A stretch of DNA of 64,000 nt from Oscillospiraceae bacterium (GTDB lineage Bacteria; Bacillota; Clostridia; Oscillospirales; Ruminococcaceae): positions 186,001 to 250,000 of the forward strand of contig SVMX01000001.1 in assembly GCA_015067175.1 (NCBI GenBank). The letters are read 5' to 3'. Positions 60,696 through 64,000 of this stretch are shown one piece after another (within the stretch, counting starts at the first letter, position 1; each line of letters opens with the position of its first letter). Under the pieces are notes generated by a model. It was not told where the DNA came from and did not search any database. It worked only from the letters and a program-made list of their open reading frames with translations. The position numbers were made by a program, and so were the translations under genes.

Positions 60696-61315
60696 AAAAA
60701 ATACACATCTTGCTTTCGGTGCTTTGCCTTATCGCAGCGTCAGCAGGCATTTTTTTATTGGACGAGGCAATACCGATGCTCGGCTGCGCGCTGCTGCTTG
60801 CCGCGTCTGTGCTGCAGATACCTGCAATCATTCTTTCAACACGCAAAAGCCTTGTTTTCAGGCTGAAGATACCGCATATCAGTCTGATTTTACTGCTTTT
60901 GAGTGCCGCGCTGTGCGGTATGGTACTGCTCGGCGTTGACTGTGCAATATATTTCTTGCCCATATCACTTATTGCGAGCATTGTCGCACTTATACCCATG
61001 CCGCGCACAGCAGACCCCGACCCCACGGGAGAGCGCTTCACATCTATGCTCACCGAGGCTTTGGACACGATAAGCCGCGCCACTGCCGAGCGCGATTGCG
61101 GCATACATACACAGCTTTTGTATGAAAAGGCGCGCTTCTGCGAGCCTTGCGCCGACTCCGCCGCAAGAAGCACAGAAAAAAAGATACTTTCTGAGATACT
61201 GGCGCTTCACCCAAAGGACAGCGACGATATCATGGCGAAAAAATGCGCCGCTATTTCAGCGCTTCTTGACGAGCGTTCTGAAATTACACACGGTGAAGCT
61301 CTGATAAAGCATTGA
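60692..61315 (+). CDS. Unknown membrane protein
   Basis: 207 residues. Four hydrophobic segments fill about residues 5-110 (IHILLSVLCLIAASAGIFLL, then others to LIASIVALIPM), followed by a 100-residue cytoplasmic helical region with several Cys and His. Family not recognised. The ATG at 60692 is coupled to the GNAT gene by a 4-bp overlap, with AAGGAG inside that gene. Confidence 0.75.
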   Translation: MKKIHILLSVLCLIAASAGIFLLDEAIPMLGCALLLAASVLQIPAIILSTRKSLVFRLKIPHISLILLLLSAALCGMVLLGVDCAIYFLPISLIASIVALIPMPRTADPDPTGERFTSMLTEALDTISRATAERDCGIHTQLLYEKARFCEPCADSAARSTEKKILSEILALHPKDSDDIMAKKCAAISALLDERSEITHGEALIKH

Positions 61316-61362
61316 TTTTTTCAGTTAACGTTAAATTTTTCTCAAATTATATCAAAAACCAC

Positions 61363-61391
61363 TTGCAAAAATTACTGAAATATAGTACAAT
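61363..61391 (+). promoter_or_regulatory. Promoter of pgk
   Basis: TTGCAA (61363-61368), a 17-bp spacer and TACAAT (61386-61391), 65 bp before pgk. Confidence 0.65.
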
Positions 61392-61455
61392 ATATCTTGT
61401 AGGCGCAAAGCCTTAAAAGTGTTCAATATTTTCATTATGAAAGGAAAATACAACT

Positions 61456-62676
61456 ATGAGCAAGCTTAACAAGAAACACGTAGAAGACCTCGCAGTCAAG
61501 GGCAAGAAGGTACTCGTAAGAGTTGACTTCAACGTTCCCATGAAGGAAGGCAAGATCACAAACGACAACAGAATCGTTGCAGCTCTCCCCACCATCAACA
61601 AGCTGGTTGAGAACGGCGCAAAGATCGTTCTGTGCTCTCACCTCGGCAAGCCGAAGAACGGTCCCGAGGACAAGTTCTCCCTCAAGGCTGCTGCTGACAG
61701 ACTTGCAGAGCTGGTTTCTACAAAGGTTACTTTCGCAAAGGACGATACAGTTGTAGGCGACAACGCAAAGGCTGCTGTTGCTGCTATGAACGACGGTGAG
61801 ATCGTTGTTCTCGAAAACACACGTTTCCGCGGCGCAGAGGAAACAAAGAACGGCGAGGAGTTCGCTAAGGAGCTTGGCGCTCTCGTTGACGGCGAGTTCT
61901 TCGTAATGGACGCTTTCGGCTCTGCTCACAGAGCACACGCTTCCACAGCAGGCGTTACAAAGTTCGTTAAGGAGACAGCAGTAGGCTACCTCATGAACAA
62001 GGAGATCGACTTCCTCGGAAACGCGGTTGAGGATCCCGTTCGTCCTTTCGTTGCTATCCTCGGCGGTGCTAAGGTTGCTGACAAGCTGAACGTTATCTCC
62101 AACCTCCTCGACAAGTGCGATACACTCATCATCGGCGGCGGTATGGCTTACACATTCCTCAAGGCTAAGGGATTCGAGGTTGGTACTTCCCTCGTTGACG
62201 ACGAGAAGATCGACTACTGCAAGGATATGATCGCTAAGGCTGAGAAGAACGGCAAGAAGCTTCTTCTCCCCATCGATACAACTATCACAAAGAGCTTCCC
62301 CGACCCCATCGACGCTGCTGTTGAGGTTTCCGTTGTTGATTCCGACAAGATCCCCGCAGACATGATGGGTCTGGATATCGGTCCCAAGACAATGGAGCTG
62401 TTCGCTGCTGAGGCTAAGGCAGCTAAGACTGTTGTTTGGAACGGTCCTATGGGCGTATTTGAGAACCCCATTCTCGCAAAGGGTACTATCGCTGTTGCTA
62501 AGGGTCTCGCAGAGGCTGACGCTACAACAATCATCGGCGGCGGCGACTCCGCAGCTGCTGTTGTACAGCTCGGCTACTCCGACAAGATGAGCCACATCTC
62601 CACAGGCGGCGGCGCTTCTCTCGAGTACCTCGAGGGTAAGGTACTTCCCGGTATCGACGTAATTCAGAATAAGTAA
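61456..62676 (+). CDS. pgk: Phosphoglycerate kinase
   Basis: 406 residues, full length. RVDFNVPM at the start, [35 protein letters not shown] and C-terminal GGGDSAAAV cover the 3-phosphoglycerate and nucleotide sites. It transfers phosphate from 1,3-bisphosphoglycerate to ADP. Codons are strongly biased (GCT, GTT, AAG, CTC), a mark of very high expression. First of the cluster pgk-tpiA-gpmI. Confidence 0.99.
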   Translation: MSKLNKKHVEDLAVKGKKVLVRVDFNVPMKEGKITNDNRIVAALPTINKLVENGAKIVLCSHLGKPKNGPEDKFSLKAAADRLAELVSTKVTFAKDDTVVGDNAKAAVAAMNDGEIVVLENTRFRGAEETKNGEEFAKELGALVDGEFFVMDAFGSAHRAHASTAGVTKFVKETAVGYLMNKEIDFLGNAVEDPVRPFVAILGGAKVADKLNVISNLLDKCDTLIIGGGMAYTFLKAKGFEVGTSLVDDEKIDYCKDMIAKAEKNGKKLLLPIDTTITKSFPDPIDAAVEVSVVDSDKIPADMMGLDIGPKTMELFAAEAKAAKTVVWNGPMGVFENPILAKGTIAVAKGLAEADATTIIGGGDSAAAVVQLGYSDKMSHISTGGGASLEYLEGKVLPGIDVIQNK

Positions 62677-62680
62677 GCCA

Positions 62681-62818
62681 GCGAACGCAAGCGTTCGCGA
62701 GGCGCGAACTCCGTTTCGTTGGCGAAGCGCCACCGATTTCGCTACGCGAAACTACTATGTTCGCCATTCGTGAAAAGATGTAACAAACAATATGTACGGG
62801 CGAACATCGTTCGCCCGT
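62681..62818. repeat. Palindrome cluster between pgk and tpiA
   Basis: Successive hairpins: GCGAACGC-AA-GCGTTCGC (62681-62698), GGCGC...GCGCC (62701-62731), TTTCGC-TAC-GCGAAA (62737-62751) and ACGGGCGAAC-ATC-GTTCGCCCGT (62796-62818). The last could terminate pgk messages. GCGAA/TTCGC is common to all. Confidence 0.7.
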
Positions 62819-62840
62819 TACTTAAATAAAAGGATATCTC

Positions 62841-63116
62841 ATGAACATCAAATGCGAAAACATCACCCTTATAAGCGAATGCAGCTCTAACGACCTGCAT
62901 ATTGAACGCAGTGGGCTTCAGAACGCAGCGTTTTCCGAAAACGATATGCGCGGCATTGTTATTGAACAATGCAACCTTAGCAACAACTGCGTTAGACACA
63001 GCGACCTCACGGGCGCTTGTATCGAAAGCTGCAAGCTTGACGGAATGACCATAGACGGCATAAATGTTCAGCAGATGATGGATTTCTACAAAAATAATTT
63101 TAAGGAGAATTTGACA
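62841..63116 (+). CDS. Pentapeptide-repeat segment, in frame with tpiA
   Basis: 92 codons from an ATG with AAAGGA upstream, open straight into tpiA without a stop. The sequence has degenerate pentapeptide repeats (LHIERSGLQNAAFSENDMRG, IVIEQCNLSNN) and ends in CKLDGMTIDGINVQQMMDFY, a tail typical of small free-standing pentapeptide-repeat proteins. Codons are unbiased, unlike tpiA. It either makes a 349-residue fusion with triosephosphate isomerase or reflects a small gene that has lost its stop. The strong ribosome site of tpiA lies within its last codons. Confidence 0.7.
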
Positions 63117-63890
63117 ATGAACAAGGCAACAAGAAAAGCAATAATCGCAGGCAACTGGAAGATGAACAAGACACGTCCCGAGGCTAAGGCTCTGCTGGAC
63201 GAGCTCAAGGGCATGGTTGCTGATATCAAGACAGTTGAGATCGTAGCTTGCGTTCCTTTCACAAACCTCGAGACAGCTCTCGCTGCAACAGAGGGCACAA
63301 ACATCAAGATCGGCGCTGAGAACTGCCACTTTGAGAAGAGCGGCGCTTTCACAGGCGAGATCTCCGCTGATATGCTCGCTGAGATGGGCGTTGAGTATGT
63401 AGTTCTCGGTCACTCCGAGCGCCGTCAGTACTTCGCTGAAACAGACGAGACCGTAAACAAGAGAACAAAGGCCGCTCTCGCTGCAGGTCTGAAGCCCATC
63501 GTTTGCGTAGGTGAGCTTCTCTGGGAGCGCGAGTGCAACATCACAGAGGAAGTTATCGCTCGTCAGATCAAGCTCGACTTCTTCGGTATCAAGGCTGCTG
63601 ACCTCAAGAAGTGCGTTATCGCTTACGAGCCTGTTTGGGCTATCGGCACAGGCAAGACAGCTACCGCTGATCAGGCTGAGGAGGTTTGCGCATTTATCCG
63701 TGCTACTCTCGCTAAGCTCTACGGCGCTGATGTTGCTGAGGCTATCACAATTCAGTACGGCGGCTCCATGAACGCTGCAAACGCTGCTGAGCTCGTTTCC
63801 AAGAAGAACGTTGACGGCGGTCTTATCGGCGGTGCTTCCCTCAAGGCTGCTGACTTCACAACCATCATCAAGGCTGCTGAGAACGGCTGA
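63117..63890 (+). CDS. tpiA: Triosephosphate isomerase
   Basis: 257 residues from the ATG at 63117, which has AAGGAG nine bases upstream. Catalytic residues are Lys in AGNWKMN, His in VVLGHSERR and Glu in AYEPVWAIGTGKTA; GGSMNAANA closes the phosphate site. It interconverts dihydroxyacetone phosphate and glyceraldehyde 3-phosphate. Strong codon bias as in pgk. An in-frame pentapeptide-repeat stretch lies directly upstream, so a longer form is possible. Confidence 0.98.
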   Translation: MNKATRKAIIAGNWKMNKTRPEAKALLDELKGMVADIKTVEIVACVPFTNLETALAATEGTNIKIGAENCHFEKSGAFTGEISADMLAEMGVEYVVLGHSERRQYFAETDETVNKRTKAALAAGLKPIVCVGELLWERECNITEEVIARQIKLDFFGIKAADLKKCVIAYEPVWAIGTGKTATADQAEEVCAFIRATLAKLYGADVAEAITIQYGGSMNAANAAELVSKKNVDGGLIGGASLKAADFTTIIKAAENG

Positions 63891-63908
63891 TAAAACACAA
63901 AACCAAAA

Positions 63909-63927
63909 GGGCGGCTGTCTGCCGCCC
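63909..63927 (+). other. Hairpin between tpiA and gpmI
   Basis: GGGCGGC and GCCGCCC form a perfect 7-bp stem with a 5-base loop and no T-run. More likely an mRNA processing or stability element than a terminator. Confidence 0.5.
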
Positions 63928-63952
63928 TACTATATAACAAGGAGATATAAAC

Positions 63953-64000
63953 ATGGCAAAACCCGTATTATTAGTAGTAATGGACGGTATCGGCTTTTCC
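63953..64000 (+). CDS. gpmI: 2,3-bisphosphoglycerate-independent phosphoglycerate mutase (first 16 codons)
   Basis: Only MAKPVLLVVMDGIGFS is seen before the window ends. The MDGIG motif with the metal-binding Asp is the start of GpmI, and the position after pgk-tpiA fits. Ribosome site AAGGAG nine bases upstream. Confidence 0.87.
   Translation, partial: MAKPVLLVVMDGIGFS

Noticed and set aside
61435-62733. 432-codon open frame opposite pgk
   Set aside because: Created by the strong codon bias of pgk on the other strand; Ser/Leu/Cys-rich product with no motif.
62841-63890. Treating the whole frame as an ordinary long TPI
   Set aside because: TPI homology, codon bias and a strong ribosome site all begin at 63117, so the upstream part is annotated separately.

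Overview
The window looks like a chromosomal segment of a spore-forming, Gram-positive Clostridia species, most like the Ruminococcus/Oscillospiraceae group. The evidence is gene content: SpoVT and a 28-residue SpoVM, CheV, DnaD- and DnaC-like replication loaders, the PhoH-YbeY-DgkA cluster, ATP- and PPi-type phosphofructokinases around mnmA, and pgk-tpiA-gpmI. Shine-Dalgarno sites are strong, and many promoters are near-consensus sigma-A type with 17-bp spacers. The species assignment is inference.

Left chromosome (1-12.1 kb). A NrtR-like Nudix regulator heads an NAD-salvage operon with a nicotinamidase and carries a perfect operator palindrome at its promoter. SpoVT follows, then a hybrid histidine kinase overlapping a DegV-family lipid-binding gene. 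A four-gene minus-strand operon (5.2-10.7 kb) encodes an ECF-like sigma factor fused through one membrane segment to an extracytoplasmic domain, plus two lipoproteins whose C-termini are paralogous to that domain. An XRE regulator and an IS3-type orfA remnant precede an initiator tRNA gene.

Integrative element (12.15-27.37 kb). A 176-bp direct repeat (12148-12323 and 27370-27545) brackets about 15.2 kb. Each copy carries the 5' half of tRNA-fMet and its full promoter. Inside are two tyrosine recombinases, a D12-methyltransferase-like protein with DSPY in place of DPPY, an LRR lipoprotein, an XRE regulator, a serine resolvase, unknown small proteins, an amidoligase/gamma-glutamylcyclotransferase pair, and a RloA/RloB-type (AbiL-like) ATPase/TOPRIM defence pair. 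Three of its promoters share an AGAGTTA motif. Three long non-coding stretches hold repeats.

Middle chromosome (27.5-47.9 kb). A frameshifted cell-surface protein, an XRE regulator, and a CheY-like/diacylglycerol-kinase-like/hybrid-kinase operon ending in an HPt domain are followed by CheV, two metallo-beta-lactamase-fold hydrolases, a double GNAT protein, pnp-rpsO, two XRE proteins with GxxAx pentad repeats, a GH27 enzyme in an operon with a GtrA-family protein that lacks a normal start codon, a GH31 enzyme and a flavodoxin-fold reductase.

Right chromosome (48-64 kb). Replication initiation genes run into pfk-mnmA-pfk. Next come a DUF3343/cysteine-desulfurase-like pair, phoH-ybeY-dgkA, a SLOG-family protein, spoVM with a small membrane protein, a ThuA/sugar-isomerase pair, a GNAT/membrane-protein pair, and the lower-glycolysis cluster pgk, tpiA (with an in-frame pentapeptide-repeat extension upstream) and the first codons of gpmI. 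Palindrome-rich intergenic elements lie near spoVM and between pgk and tpiA.
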